Assembly: GCA_030041045.1 (NCBI GenBank)
Contig: JASHOQ010000078.1
Coordinates: 1-64,000 of the forward strand
Source of the DNA: Acidobacteriaceae bacterium
GTDB taxonomy: Bacteria > Acidobacteriota > Terriglobia > Terriglobales > Acidobacteriaceae
Direction of reading: 5' to 3'
DNA: 64,000 bases
The position numbers and the translations under genes were made by a program. The notes under the pieces are model-generated. The model was not told the origin of the DNA, did no database searches, and saw only the letters and a program-made list of their open reading frames with translations. This document shows positions 52,133 to 61,312 of the stretch, piece by piece. Numbering within the stretch: position 1 is the first letter of the stretch; the number at the start of each line of letters is the position of its first letter.

Positions 52133-53299
52133 CTATTGGTCTTGATCCTGAATGCGAAAGATTCCGGTAACGACGGCGCTGTCTTTCTTGCCCTGCGCTG
52201 AGGCATAGGCTTTCACCGTGAGCTCGGTTCCCTTCACCATGATGGGCGCCGTGTAGACTGGCGAACGGTCGAGCGGCTGCGAATTATCCACGGTGAAGTG
52301 CATGGTGGCGCCGGGCGTGGCGCAGCGCAAAGTCACGGCGGTGTCGCCCAGGAATACGCCGGGACGGGGCGAGAATGCCGGCTCGGCGGTTACCTCCAAT
52401 GCAGAGGACGATGCGCCGGCAAGCGCCACCGCGACCGGTGCGGCGGCACGCTGCGGCCGGATGTTGAGCACGAGCGATTCGAGATAAGCCCACTGAAATT
52501 CATGAATGGGCCAGCCCTGATAATCGATATTCCAATCGCCCAAAAGCGCAGAGGCGCGCTGAAACGGCCCGGCGATGCTCACCGAGTCCGCGGCGCGGAT
52601 CGCGGCAACGAAAAGATCGATGCGGGGAACGTTGCGGTCGTCGGTGATGCGCAAATCGTAGAGTCCGGCGCCAGGCAGCGCGAGCATAAGGGAGCGCCCG
52701 CCTTTTTCGAGCGCGCGATGGAACTCCGCCGGAACGATGCGATCGACGGGCAGCAGATCGTACGTGTAGCGGCCATTCGGCAAGTCCGCGGCGAGCCCGG
52801 CGACCTGGACGCGGCTACCGGCGCCGATGACGGCGACCACCTCATCGCGAGGCAGGGGGCGCACCTCTCCGCGTGCGGCGGGCGAATAATTGTCATGCGC
52901 ACACGCGGCACGAATGCGCGCCAGCATTTCCACGGCAAAGGGATCGGGCCTGCGGTAGAGCGGGGGCACGCGGAAGCCGTGTGCGCAATCGGCCGGGGCG
53001 AAGCATTCGTAAAAAATGCGCTGCCCATCAGGAAGAAAAATGTGGATGGCGTGACTGCCTGCCTCATCGCCCGGCTGCAGAAGAGCCGCAGGCGGAATCG
53101 CATCGCCACTGAGAAGAGACGCATTGCTTCCGGCGACATGCCACTGCCCGCGCACCTCCCAGGCAATGCCAAGCGGCGCCTGCGCGGCCTGTTGCGCCAG
53201 CGTAGTACCGGACACGGGCAGAAGCGCGATTAACGGAAGAGAGCCCAGGACTATGCGCGGGAGCAGCGCAGAGCCGCGCGCGCGACGGGGAGCGATCAT
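52133..53299 (-). CDS. Exported protein with C-terminal chitobiase-type (CHB_HEX_C) domain
   Basis: A 388-residue exported protein of unknown function. N-terminal signal peptide (PLIALLPVSGTTLAQ). The middle part is unassigned; the last 80 residues (FSPRPGVFLGDTAVTLRCATPGATMHFTVDNSQPL) match the small beta domain seen at the end of chitobiases and repeated in the proteins at 53662 and 58040. Start is uncertain: ATG 53299 is used; a GTG at 53332 is also possible. Confidence 0.65.
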   Translation of the reverse strand: MIAPRRARGSALLPRIVLGSLPLIALLPVSGTTLAQQAAQAPLGIAWEVRGQWHVAGSNASLLSGDAIPPAALLQPGDEAGSHAIHIFLPDGQRIFYECFAPADCAHGFRVPPLYRRPDPFAVEMLARIRAACAHDNYSPAARGEVRPLPRDEVVAVIGAGSRVQVAGLAADLPNGRYTYDLLPVDRIVPAEFHRALEKGGRSLMLALPGAGLYDLRITDDRNVPRIDLFVAAIRAADSVSIAGPFQRASALLGDWNIDYQGWPIHEFQWAYLESLVLNIRPQRAAAPVAVALAGASSSALEVTAEPAFSPRPGVFLGDTAVTLRCATPGATMHFTVDNSQPLDRSPVYTAPIMVKGTELTVKAYASAQGKKDSAVVTGIFRIQDQDQ

Positions 53300-53538
53300 G
53301 TTGCCCGGCATGTTCGCATGCATTGCCAACACTTTGATGCGTCATATGGCGAAAACGGATTACCCGGGATTGAAGCAACCGCAGCCAGCCCGGAGGTCAT
53401 CCAAATAGTCGCTTCCGAAGCTGTGCGGAGCGTTCGCAATCGAAAGATTCCTATTGTTACATCGTTGTTGCGCTCGTAAACGACCAGGGTCCTTTTGCCG
53501 AAGGGAGTTTGCCGTACTGGCGTGTCCGTGTGTTCCCG

Positions 53539-53560
53539 GAAAGAACCCTTGAGTTCTTTC
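53539..53560. repeat. Inverted repeat upstream of the large surface protein
   Basis: GAAAGAAC (53539-53546) and GTTCTTTC (53553-53560) around a 6-base loop, about 100 bases upstream of the 53662 start. Could be an operator or 5' hairpin. No gene is recognised in 53300-53661. Confidence 0.4.
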
Positions 53561-53661
53561 GTGAGGGTGGGTGCGCACTTCGATGCGTGTGTTCGTGCCA
53601 GGCGGCTCCGACTTCTTCAAGCGCGGGCCTCAAATCCCTAACTTGGCGAAGGTAGAAGCGC

Positions 53662-56600
53662 ATGTTTACACATTTCCCGTTCCCCCAGGGTGCAAGTTTT
53701 GATTTGAATTCCGCCAGGACCAAAACACTGAGAAAACTCGCCACGCTTTGCCCGTTGGCACTGTGCGCACTCTGCATGACCAGACCGAGCCTGCCGGCGC
53801 AGACGCCAACACCCGTGCCGGTTCTCACCTGGCGTTACGATCTGACGCACGCCGGGCAAAACACCGATGAGACCGCACTGACGCCGCAGAACGTGAATGT
53901 AAATTCATTCGGCAAACTGTTCGCGATGCCCGTGGACAGCACGGTATACGCGCAGCCGCTCTATGTGCCCAACATCACCATGAGCGACGGAAATGTGCAC
54001 AACGTGCTTTTTGTCTGCACGGAGAACGATTCGATCTACGCTTTCGACGCCGATTCGAATGGCGGCGCGGATGCAAATCCGATCTGGCAGGTCAGCCTGC
54101 TCACGTCAGCGCATGGAGCGAGTGCGGGCGCGACCGCCGTGCCATGGAGCGACACCGATTCGCCGGATGTGGCTCCGACCGTCGGTATCACGGGCACGCC
54201 CACGATCAATCCCGCCGCCAACATCATGTACGTGGTGGCTGCGACCAAGGAGAATGGCACGTATTACTCGCGTCTCCATGCCATCAACATCGTCACCGGC
54301 GCGGAGGAGCCGGGCAGCCCCGTGGTGGTGACGGCGACGGTTGCCGGAACCGGCAACGGCAGCTCCGGCGGGCAGTTGACGTTCAGCCCGCTCTGGGAGA
54401 ACCAGCGTACCGCGCTCGACTACTACAACGGATATGTCTACTTCGGTTACGCGGCGCACGGCGACAACGGCCCCTGGCATGGTTGGGTGTTCGCCTACAA
54501 CGCCACCACGCTTGCACAAAGCGCGGTCCTGTGTCTTTCCCCAAATGGAGACGGCGCCGGCGTGTGGGCCGCGGGAGCGGGCATGCCCATTGACGACGAC
54601 GCAACCGGCGGGCGCATGTTTCTGGTCACGGGAAATGGAACCAACACCACGTATCCGCCGTTCAACGCCAGCAGCGAGCTGGGCGAGAGTGTTGTCGACA
54701 TCAGCCTTGCCAACGGCGGGCTTACGCCCACAGATGCTTTTACCCCCTTCAACTACGAGACTTTGAACAGCCACGACTGGGATCTAGGCTCGGGCGGGAT
54801 TCTCATGGTGCCCGACCAGCAGGGAGCCTATCCGCACATCCTGGTGGAAGGGGGAAAAGAGGGACGCATCACGGTTCTCAACCGCGACAATCTCGGGGGC
54901 AATAACGGAAGCGCGTCGTCCGATGCCACTGCGCTCCAGGAGATTACAGGCATCACGCCGGAGGGCGAGGGATTCTGGAATACCGCGGCTTACTGGAACG
55001 GCAATGTCTATCTCTGGCCGGAGTTCGGCTCACCGATGCTGTTCCTGATGAACAGCGGTGTGATGAGCACCACGGCATCGAGCACGGATACGACGATCAC
55101 GTCCAACTTTCCCAGCCCGTCGTTCTCCATCTCTTCCAACGGCACCGCGGACGGCGTCGCCTGGGCAGTGCGCTCAGACCAATTCAACACCGATGGGCCC
55201 GCCGTGCTTTACGCGTGGGATGCCAATGAGCTCACCAGCACCATTTACGAAAGCGACACCAATTCCACGCGCGATGCAGCCGGACCGGCAAACAAGTTTT
55301 CCATCCCCATTGTGACCAACGGCAAGGTGTACGTGGCGGCGAATGGGGAAGTGGACGTGTACGGCCTGCTCAACGGTGAGCCGAGCGCGGCTGCACCCAC
55401 CATTACTCCGAATGGCGGCACGTTCGCCTCGACAGCCACGGTGACGCTTGCCACAACGACGGCGGATGCAAACATCTACTACACGCTGAACGGAACCGCG
55501 CCCACGCCCGCATCGACGCAGTACACAGGACCGATCACCGTGACCACGGATACGACTTTGGAAGCGATAGCCAGCGCGGCCGGCTACCTCCAGAGCGGAG
55601 TAAACACGGCGACGTTCACCTTCTCCGACCAAACGCCGCTCCTGACTTTCTCGCCGGCCGCGGGAACTTACCTGAATGCGCAGTCGGTGACGATCACCGA
55701 TGCCGATGCTAACGCGAAGATTTACTACACCACCAACGGCACTACGCCGTCGGCCTCGTCGACCCCGTATACGGGCGCGATCGCCGTCGCGGCCTCGATG
55801 ACGATAGAAGCCATCGCCATCGACCCCAGCCTCGAAAACAGCGACGTGGGAACGGCGGCATACGTGATTCAGAACGGAGGCACTTCAATCAACTTCAGCA
55901 CGGGCTTTTCTTCAACCGCCGGGCTCACCTTGAATGGCAGCGCCGTGGCCGATGACGACACCCGTCTGCAGTTGACCGACGGCCAATTGTGGCAGGCTGG
56001 CAGCGTCTTCTGGGACGCGCCCATCAATATCACGACGTTCACCACCAATTTCGAGTTCCAGCTCTCGAACGCGGAAGGCAACGGCATTACGTTCACGATT
56101 CAGAATATGGGAGCGAACGCCCTTGGCGGCGACTCGGCCGGACTCGGCTACCAGGGCATTCAGCAGAGCGTCGCGGTCAAGTTCAACTTCTACAATTACG
56201 AGAACGAAGGGAGCGACTCGACCGGCTTCTACACAGATGGAGAACCGCCGGTGAGCCCGACTATCGACATCAGCCCCAGCGGGATCGAGCTGGGCAGCGG
56301 CGATGGCATTCAGGCGCAGCTCACGTACGATGGCACCACGCTGACCCTGAACTTGAGCGATCCTGTAACCGGCGACACCTTTACCACCTCGCAGGCAATC
56401 AACATTCCGCAGATCGTGGGCGGCAATATGGCGTATGTCGGATTTACGGGAGGAACGGGCGGACTTACAGCAAGCCAGAAGATCCTCACCTGGACGTACA
56501 CAACGTCCGCGCTGACGGGCACGACAGGACCGACAACCTTCGCACTGAGCGCCTCGCCTGCGGCGTCCATTCCGCAGGGCGGCTCGGCGACTTCAACCAT

Positions 56601-57057
56601 TACCATCACACCGAGCGGCGGCTTCACGGGCACGGTAGCGCTTGCTTGCGCGGTAACCTCCGCCCCTGCGGGAGCCGTGGATTTGCCCACCTGCTCCGTG
56701 ACCCAGCCCGCGGCCATCGCCTCGGGCGCGGTCACCGCCACGCTCACGGTGAACAGCACTGCGCCCGCCAACACGGCATCGAACACCGCGGTTCCCCAAT
56801 TATTTGTGGCTGGCGGGGGCGCCAGCCTTGCTACCCTGCTCTTTTTCTGTCTGCCCATTCGGCGGCGCAGGTGGAGAACGTTCTTCAGCCTGATCGTGTT
56901 CGCGATTCTCACGGCCGCAGCCAGCGGGTGCGTCAGCTCCGATGGAATCGGCGCTCAAAGCAGTTCCGGAACAACTGCGGGCGCCTATACCATCACGGTG
57001 AGCGGAATCAGCGGATCGACGATGGTGAGTACCTCGGTGGCGATCACGGTGCAATAA
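53662..57057 (+). CDS. Large secreted propeller-lectin protein with split-Ig membrane module
   Basis: A 1131-residue exported protein. After a signal peptide (ATLCPLALCALC region) comes a PQQ/WD-like beta-propeller (about 40-570), two chitobiase-C-terminal-type beta domains (573-655 and 659-735), an L-type-lectin-like (concanavalin) domain (739-950, with GNGITFTIQNMGANALGG and VAVKFNFYNY), and an Ig-like domain interrupted by the membrane hairpin (RRRRWR loop, ASGC) before its last hairpin YTITVSGISGST. Domain content suggests polysaccharide binding at the cell surface. It ends in a strong terminator. Confidence 0.8.
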   Translation: MFTHFPFPQGASFDLNSARTKTLRKLATLCPLALCALCMTRPSLPAQTPTPVPVLTWRYDLTHAGQNTDETALTPQNVNVNSFGKLFAMPVDSTVYAQPLYVPNITMSDGNVHNVLFVCTENDSIYAFDADSNGGADANPIWQVSLLTSAHGASAGATAVPWSDTDSPDVAPTVGITGTPTINPAANIMYVVAATKENGTYYSRLHAINIVTGAEEPGSPVVVTATVAGTGNGSSGGQLTFSPLWENQRTALDYYNGYVYFGYAAHGDNGPWHGWVFAYNATTLAQSAVLCLSPNGDGAGVWAAGAGMPIDDDATGGRMFLVTGNGTNTTYPPFNASSELGESVVDISLANGGLTPTDAFTPFNYETLNSHDWDLGSGGILMVPDQQGAYPHILVEGGKEGRITVLNRDNLGGNNGSASSDATALQEITGITPEGEGFWNTAAYWNGNVYLWPEFGSPMLFLMNSGVMSTTASSTDTTITSNFPSPSFSISSNGTADGVAWAVRSDQFNTDGPAVLYAWDANELTSTIYESDTNSTRDAAGPANKFSIPIVTNGKVYVAANGEVDVYGLLNGEPSAAAPTITPNGGTFASTATVTLATTTADANIYYTLNGTAPTPASTQYTGPITVTTDTTLEAIASAAGYLQSGVNTATFTFSDQTPLLTFSPAAGTYLNAQSVTITDADANAKIYYTTNGTTPSASSTPYTGAIAVAASMTIEAIAIDPSLENSDVGTAAYVIQNGGTSINFSTGFSSTAGLTLNGSAVADDDTRLQLTDGQLWQAGSVFWDAPINITTFTTNFEFQLSNAEGNGITFTIQNMGANALGGDSAGLGYQGIQQSVAVKFNFYNYENEGSDSTGFYTDGEPPVSPTIDISPSGIELGSGDGIQAQLTYDGTTLTLNLSDPVTGDTFTTSQAINIPQIVGGNMAYVGFTGGTGGLTASQKILTWTYTTSALTGTTGPTTFALSASPAASIPQGGSATSTITITPSGGFTGTVALACAVTSAPAGAVDLPTCSVTQPAAIASGAVTATLTVNSTAPANTASNTAVPQLFVAGGGASLATLLFFCLPIRRRRWRTFFSLIVFAILTAAASGCVSSDGIGAQSSSGTTAGAYTITVSGISGSTMVSTSVAITVQ
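56800..57057 (+). other. Split-Ig membrane-hairpin module, copy C
   Basis: Last 85 residues of the 53662 protein: hydrophobic segment (GGASLATLLFFCLPI), RRRRWR, second segment (FFSLIVFAILTAA), ASGC, Ser/Gly linker, and the tail YTITVSGISGST which completes the interrupted Ig domain. Confidence 0.75.
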
Positions 57058-57092
57058 GACCGACCACAAGCGAACGATACGCAACCCAACAG

Positions 57093-57145
57093 ACCCTGCC
57101 GGCTGCTGCCTCGTAAAAGCGAGCGGTGGCCGGCAGGGTTTTTCT
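57093..57145 (+). terminator. Strong terminator after the 53662 gene
   Basis: ACCCTGCCGGC (57093-57103) pairs with GCCGGCAGGGT (57129-57139), enclosing a small CTCG/CGAG hairpin, followed by TTTTCTTT. Lies about 35 bases past the stop. Confidence 0.9.
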
Positions 57146-57416
57146 TTGTTGCGCTTTCATTCGATCCCGATATTCGGTTGAGCCCCCGGCCCGACGATTG
57201 GCAAAGCGAAGACCGGCAAACCTGTTTCGGAAGGCCACGCCTGCAGGCGGCTCGCAGTAAAAATGGGAGCGGCGCGTGAGTGGGTGTCTTCCGTTTGACC
57301 TTCATCAGTCGCTATCGCCGGACAAATGCGCGTGGACCCTTGAAGCAGGAAAGATGGCGAATGCAAATTACCGCGCCTGACTCCATCGAGGGATGTATCT
57401 CCCCTGAAAGTTCTAG

Positions 57417-57444
57417 TTGACACCCCTAAGTTACCGCCTATACT
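57417..57444 (+). promoter_or_regulatory. Consensus-like sigma-70 promoter
   Basis: TTGACA (57417-57422), 16-base spacer, TATACT (57439-57444). A very good match to sigma-70, about 600 bases upstream of the nearest downstream gene on the same strand, with no recognised coding sequence in between. Confidence 0.55.
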
Positions 57445-58024
57445 CGTTACCAAAGAACCCTCTATTGACACCGAGCCAGCTTCGATGGGCGTTTGTCTGC
57501 CCCGCGGGTGTAGGGTCCTTGCGCAAGATGCCAGTTGTTTGGCGACTCTGGAAGGACGCATTCGCGGCTCGGCCTATGATCTCAACCGTAATTCATGGGA
57601 GCAAGACCGACCCTGCCCGGAACGATTTCCGGATATCGGGGATTTCTGCCGCGCTTGCGCACGTGACCGCTTTGCGTGGAGATGAATGTTTCTCCAGAAA
57701 AAGCGGCGAGGGAAATTTGCGGGCGTAATCCGGGCGGGATCGTTCCTCTCCGTGGCCGCATGGCGAAGGCGCAAAGCAAGTAGCCCTAAAGCGCCCGATC
57801 ACGCTTCCGCATTCTCCTCTTCCAGGTCCTTCCTGCAGCCGGCAGCGCGCAGGGCGCAGCAGTTTTGCGTCCACTGACTCTCTGGGCAATTTCAATCCGG
57901 TCCTGCAAGGCGAATGGCAACGATGCGAGCCGCGCAAGGCAAGATACGAGGTTTGGTCAACATGCTGTTCCCACCGAAGGCACCGGCTGCAGCCGCAAGA
58001 GATACCAGCGCACGCGCTCATCAT

Positions 58025-58036
58025 CTGAGTGCACTC
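58025..58036. promoter_or_regulatory. 12-bp perfect palindrome before the 58040 gene
   Basis: TGAGTGCACTCA (58025-58036) is a perfect palindrome ending 3 bases before the ATG. No ribosome binding site is obvious, so it may be an operator or a translational hairpin. Confidence 0.4.
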
Positions 58037-58039
58037 ATC

Positions 58040-59590
58040 ATGAAAATTCTTTCTTGTGCCGCCTTGGCGCTTACGGCGTGCACAATGCCGACTTTGTCCG
58101 CCATCTCAACGGCATCTGCGGCCACGGCAACATCCGCCATCACCGTGACCACTCCCGCAAACGGAGCCCAGGTCACATCGCCCTTCACCCTGACTGCCAG
58201 CACAACCACGTGCGCCTCCAAGCCCGCGGTCTCCATGGGTTATTCGCTCGATGACGGGCAGGCGATCATCGAGCCGACTTCTTTCACCGCCTCGGTTACG
58301 GCGAGCGAGGGCGCGCACGTTTTGCATGTGAAGTGCTGGGGACAGGATGTCAACTCCGAGGTCTCGCTGAATATCACGGTGGTTGCGCCTCCGGTGTCGA
58401 ATATTACGGTAACCACGCCCGAAAACGGGGCTCAGGTGGCTTCGCCCTTCGCGCTTGTCGCCAGCGTAACCACGTGCGCTTCAGCGCCCGCGGTGTCGAT
58501 GGGTTACTCGCTCGACGATGGACAGGCGGTCATCGAGCCCACTTCGTTCAGCGTATCCGTCACGGCGAGCGAAGGCGCGCACGTTTTGCACGTGAAGTGC
58601 TGGGGCCAGCAGACCAGCGATCAAGTGCTGCTGAATATCACCGTGACTCCGGCAACGGCGGCGACGCCGACGTTTTCGCCTGCGCCCGGAACCTATACCA
58701 GCAAGCAATCTGTGACCTTGTCCACGACCACTCCGGGATCGACGATCTACTACACCACCGACGGCTCCTCGCCCACGACCTCTTCGGCGCAGTATTCCGG
58801 GCCCATCGCGGTGAACGGTTCGGAGGTGATCGAAGCCGTCGCGGTCGCGCAAGGATATACCAGCAGCGGAATGGCGCGCGGCGATTACGTGATCTCGTTG
58901 CCGGCAGCGGGACCGACCATTCCTTCCGATGCAATCAGCGTGACGCAAATCCAGACATTCCCCAACTGGCAGATGGACCACGATCCAGGCACGCCGGGAA
59001 CTGCTGTCGGCTCGATGAGCCTGGTCGGCGATCCCTCGCTGAGCGGCGAAGCGGCTGAGTTCAACACTGCATTCACCGACTGGGGCGGCGAGCTCTACTC
59101 GGTTTCTTACGCGAACGACTCCAATGCGGCGAATTTTGTCTACGACGCCGAAGTGTGGATCGAGGAGGGCAGTGTTCTGGGCAACCTGGAGATGGACAAC
59201 AATCAGGTGGTCGCCAACGGAGACACCATTATTTATGCGTTCCAGTGCGCCGGCGACTCGAACACCTGGGATTACAGCGAAAATGCGGGAACACCGCAGG
59301 CGCCGGTGGTGAAGTGGGTTCAGTCCAATCAGCCCTGCAATCCGGAAAACTGGACGCCGAACACATGGCACCACGTGCAGATCAGCACTTCGCGCGACGA
59401 TTCAGGCAACGTGACCTATAACGGCGTGTGGCTCGACGGAGTGGAAGCGCCCATTAACGAAACCGTGCCCAGCGCGTTTGCTCTTGGATGGGCTGCGGGA
59501 GATTTGATGGCGAACTTCCAGATCGACGGTTCGGGCGCAAGCGGAGCCTCCACGTTGTATGTGGACAAATTCACCATGGTTCGCTGGTGA
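58040..59590 (+). CDS. Secreted carbohydrate-binding-like protein, paralogue of the 60077 gene
   Basis: A 516-residue exported protein. The N-terminus (MKILSCAALALTACTM) has a lipobox-like LTAC. Two direct repeats of about 85 residues (starting ITVTTPANGAQV and ITVTTPENGAQV, containing SMGYSLDDGQA and LHVKCWGQ) are followed by a chitobiase-C-terminal-type domain (FSPAPGTYTSKQSVTL) and a 215-residue C-terminal domain shared with the 60077 gene (FTDWGGELYS to WLDGVEAPIN). Probably a surface adhesin or glycan binder; function unproven. Confidence 0.75.
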   Translation: MKILSCAALALTACTMPTLSAISTASAATATSAITVTTPANGAQVTSPFTLTASTTTCASKPAVSMGYSLDDGQAIIEPTSFTASVTASEGAHVLHVKCWGQDVNSEVSLNITVVAPPVSNITVTTPENGAQVASPFALVASVTTCASAPAVSMGYSLDDGQAVIEPTSFSVSVTASEGAHVLHVKCWGQQTSDQVLLNITVTPATAATPTFSPAPGTYTSKQSVTLSTTTPGSTIYYTTDGSSPTTSSAQYSGPIAVNGSEVIEAVAVAQGYTSSGMARGDYVISLPAAGPTIPSDAISVTQIQTFPNWQMDHDPGTPGTAVGSMSLVGDPSLSGEAAEFNTAFTDWGGELYSVSYANDSNAANFVYDAEVWIEEGSVLGNLEMDNNQVVANGDTIIYAFQCAGDSNTWDYSENAGTPQAPVVKWVQSNQPCNPENWTPNTWHHVQISTSRDDSGNVTYNGVWLDGVEAPINETVPSAFALGWAAGDLMANFQIDGSGASGASTLYVDKFTMVRW

Positions 59591-60076
59591 ACCGCGAAGC
59601 GGGAAGCAATATAAATGCTGAGGTTTTGCTCCTGAATCCGCGTCGCTTTTTACATTTTGTTGGAGAAGTTTTTGCGCGATGCGCGTAAGAATTACGGGGA
59701 TGCCCGCGCGCCGCAATTTTTCTTGAAAAATCCGCAAAAAACGATTGCCGCGATCGACAAATTGTGTAACCATTCCCTAGAACATTCTTAAAGGTTGCCT
59801 GCGATCAATCTTGAGCGTGCGAAGCGAACGCAAAAAGTTTTTCGACCTCATGAAAACGCACGAGCGCTCGAGATTTGGATCGGAACTTTGTCCGGCGGTA
59901 GGTGGCACGATCATCGGGACCGCCGACGCAGAGATAGAGGTTGCTGAGTAGTGCGACGCCGGCGCGTGTGTTCCTGCGCCGCTCAGAACAGCCCATCAAG
60001 AACCGAGAACGGGTTCGGCTCCCGCACGAGAGCGACGGGGGAGACTGCGCCAGAAATCCGTCTTCAAAGGAATCCG
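59591..60076. other. Intergenic region, no gene recognised
   Basis: About 485 bases between the two paralogous surface-protein genes. A 64-residue minus-strand frame (59805-59999) has weak resemblance to a DUF1552 C-terminus but no start or partner; it is not annotated. The upstream region of the 60077 gene with AAGGA ribosome binding site lies at its end. Confidence 0.4.
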
Positions 60077-61096
60077 ATGAAGTTTACCCGAGCGCTTCTT
60101 GCCGCCTCCTCGCTTGCCGTCTCCGCAACCATCCCCGCAATGGCGGGAGTGACCGTCAACAGCCCAGCCAACAATGCAGATGTATCTTCGCCGTTCACGC
60201 TTTCTGCCTCTGCGTCCACGTGCTCCTCACAAAATGTAGCGTCCATGGGTTACTCGTTCGACAGCAGCTCCGACACCACCGTTTTTTATGCGCAATCGAT
60301 CGATGCCTCTGTTTCCGCCTCCAGTGGAACACATACGCTGCATGTCAAGGCTTGGGGAGACGATGGCTCTTCGTGCGTAACCGATGTCACCGTCACAGTC
60401 GAATCGACCGCCACCGCGATTATCCCGTCGACTGCCGACATCGTCAGTGCCCTGCAAGGGCTGAGCGGGTGGCAGGAAACTCATGATTCCGGCACGTCGG
60501 GCACCTCAACCGGCTACATGGCCCTGGTTACTTCGCCGACCCTCTACGGGAGTTCGCGCCAGTTTGTGACCACCTTTACCGACAACGGAGGTGAGCGCTA
60601 CTCTCTCTCCTTTTCCGACAACGTCGATGCCGAAAATTTTTTCTACGACGGCTGGGTGTATCTAACCAGTTCCGCCAGCGACCTCGCCAATCTGGAATTC
60701 GACATCAACCAGACGATGCCCAACGGTCAGACGGTGCTGACCGGCGTGCAATGCAGCGGCTGGGACGGCACGTGGCAGTACACGGCGAACGAGGGCACAG
60801 CCGAAAGTCCGAAGCCCACCTGGATCAGCGCGAGCGGAACCAGTTGCAACCCGCGCAGCTGGTCGCAGAATGCGTGGCATCACGTGCAGGCGAGCATATC
60901 GCGGGATTCCTCCGGCTCAGTCACTTATAACTCCGTGTGGCTCGATGGAGTGGAAATCCCCCTGAATGCCACAGTGTACGGAGCGGCTGATCTCGGATGG
61001 GGTCCGGTCGTCGACACCCAGTTCCAGGTGGATGGGGTTGGCTCAAGCGGCCATGTTACGGCTTACCTGGACGAGCTCCAGATTTCCATGTGGTAA
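60077..61096 (+). CDS. Secreted protein paralogous to the 58040 product, single Ig-like repeat
   Basis: A 339-residue exported protein (signal peptide AASSLAVSATIPAMA). One copy of the Ig-like repeat (VNSPANNADVSSPFTLSASAS, SMGYSFDSSS, LHVKAWGDDG) is followed by the same C-terminal domain as in the 58040 product (FTDNGGERYS, WHHVQASISRDSSG, WLDGVEIPLN). Likely a surface glycan-binding protein. AAGGA precedes the ATG. Confidence 0.78.
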   Translation: MKFTRALLAASSLAVSATIPAMAGVTVNSPANNADVSSPFTLSASASTCSSQNVASMGYSFDSSSDTTVFYAQSIDASVSASSGTHTLHVKAWGDDGSSCVTDVTVTVESTATAIIPSTADIVSALQGLSGWQETHDSGTSGTSTGYMALVTSPTLYGSSRQFVTTFTDNGGERYSLSFSDNVDAENFFYDGWVYLTSSASDLANLEFDINQTMPNGQTVLTGVQCSGWDGTWQYTANEGTAESPKPTWISASGTSCNPRSWSQNAWHHVQASISRDSSGSVTYNSVWLDGVEIPLNATVYGAADLGWGPVVDTQFQVDGVGSSGHVTAYLDELQISMW

Positions 61097-61312
61097 TAGA
61101 GAAAAATCGCCACAGCCGCCCGTTCCGCCGGTCACTGGATGAGCGGTTTGCCAACCGCGGGCAACAATTAATCTACCGCTCCAAAATCGAATGACCGGAT
61201 GGAATAACAGGATGGAATAAGGTGATTGCTCGTCTGCTAGCGGTCTTCGCCATCGGCGCAGAAGCACTCTCGAAGAAGGTGTGCACGGCCGTCTCCAATG
61301 CGCAATTCACCT

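Larger units (their letters stand above)
57146..58039. other. Long intergenic region with a strong promoter but no recognised gene
   Basis: About 890 bases between two surface-protein genes. A consensus-like promoter lies at 57417-57444. Small frames exist (for example 57485-57685 and 57157-57561 on the other strand) but none has a recognisable product or ribosome binding site. It may encode a small RNA or a long leader of the 58040 gene. Confidence 0.4.

Noticed and set aside
57157-57561. A 134-residue minus-strand frame and a 103-residue plus-strand frame (57417-57728)
   Set aside because: No ribosome binding site, no recognisable domain and amino acid composition unlike the neighbouring genes.
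57746-57800. A segment with GGCGCAAAGC resembling part of a c-di-GMP riboswitch
   Set aside because: The other conserved parts (GGCAAAC and the GAAA loop arm) are absent, so it is not a GEMM-type riboswitch.
59805-59999. A 64-residue minus-strand frame with LSNLYLCVGGPDD
   Set aside because: Slight resemblance to the end of DUF1552 proteins, but far too short, without start or context; at most a relic.
60007-60040. A T-arm-like CGGG-TTCGGCT-CCCG before the 60077 gene
   Set aside because: No acceptor, anticodon or D arm can be formed around it; it is not a tRNA.
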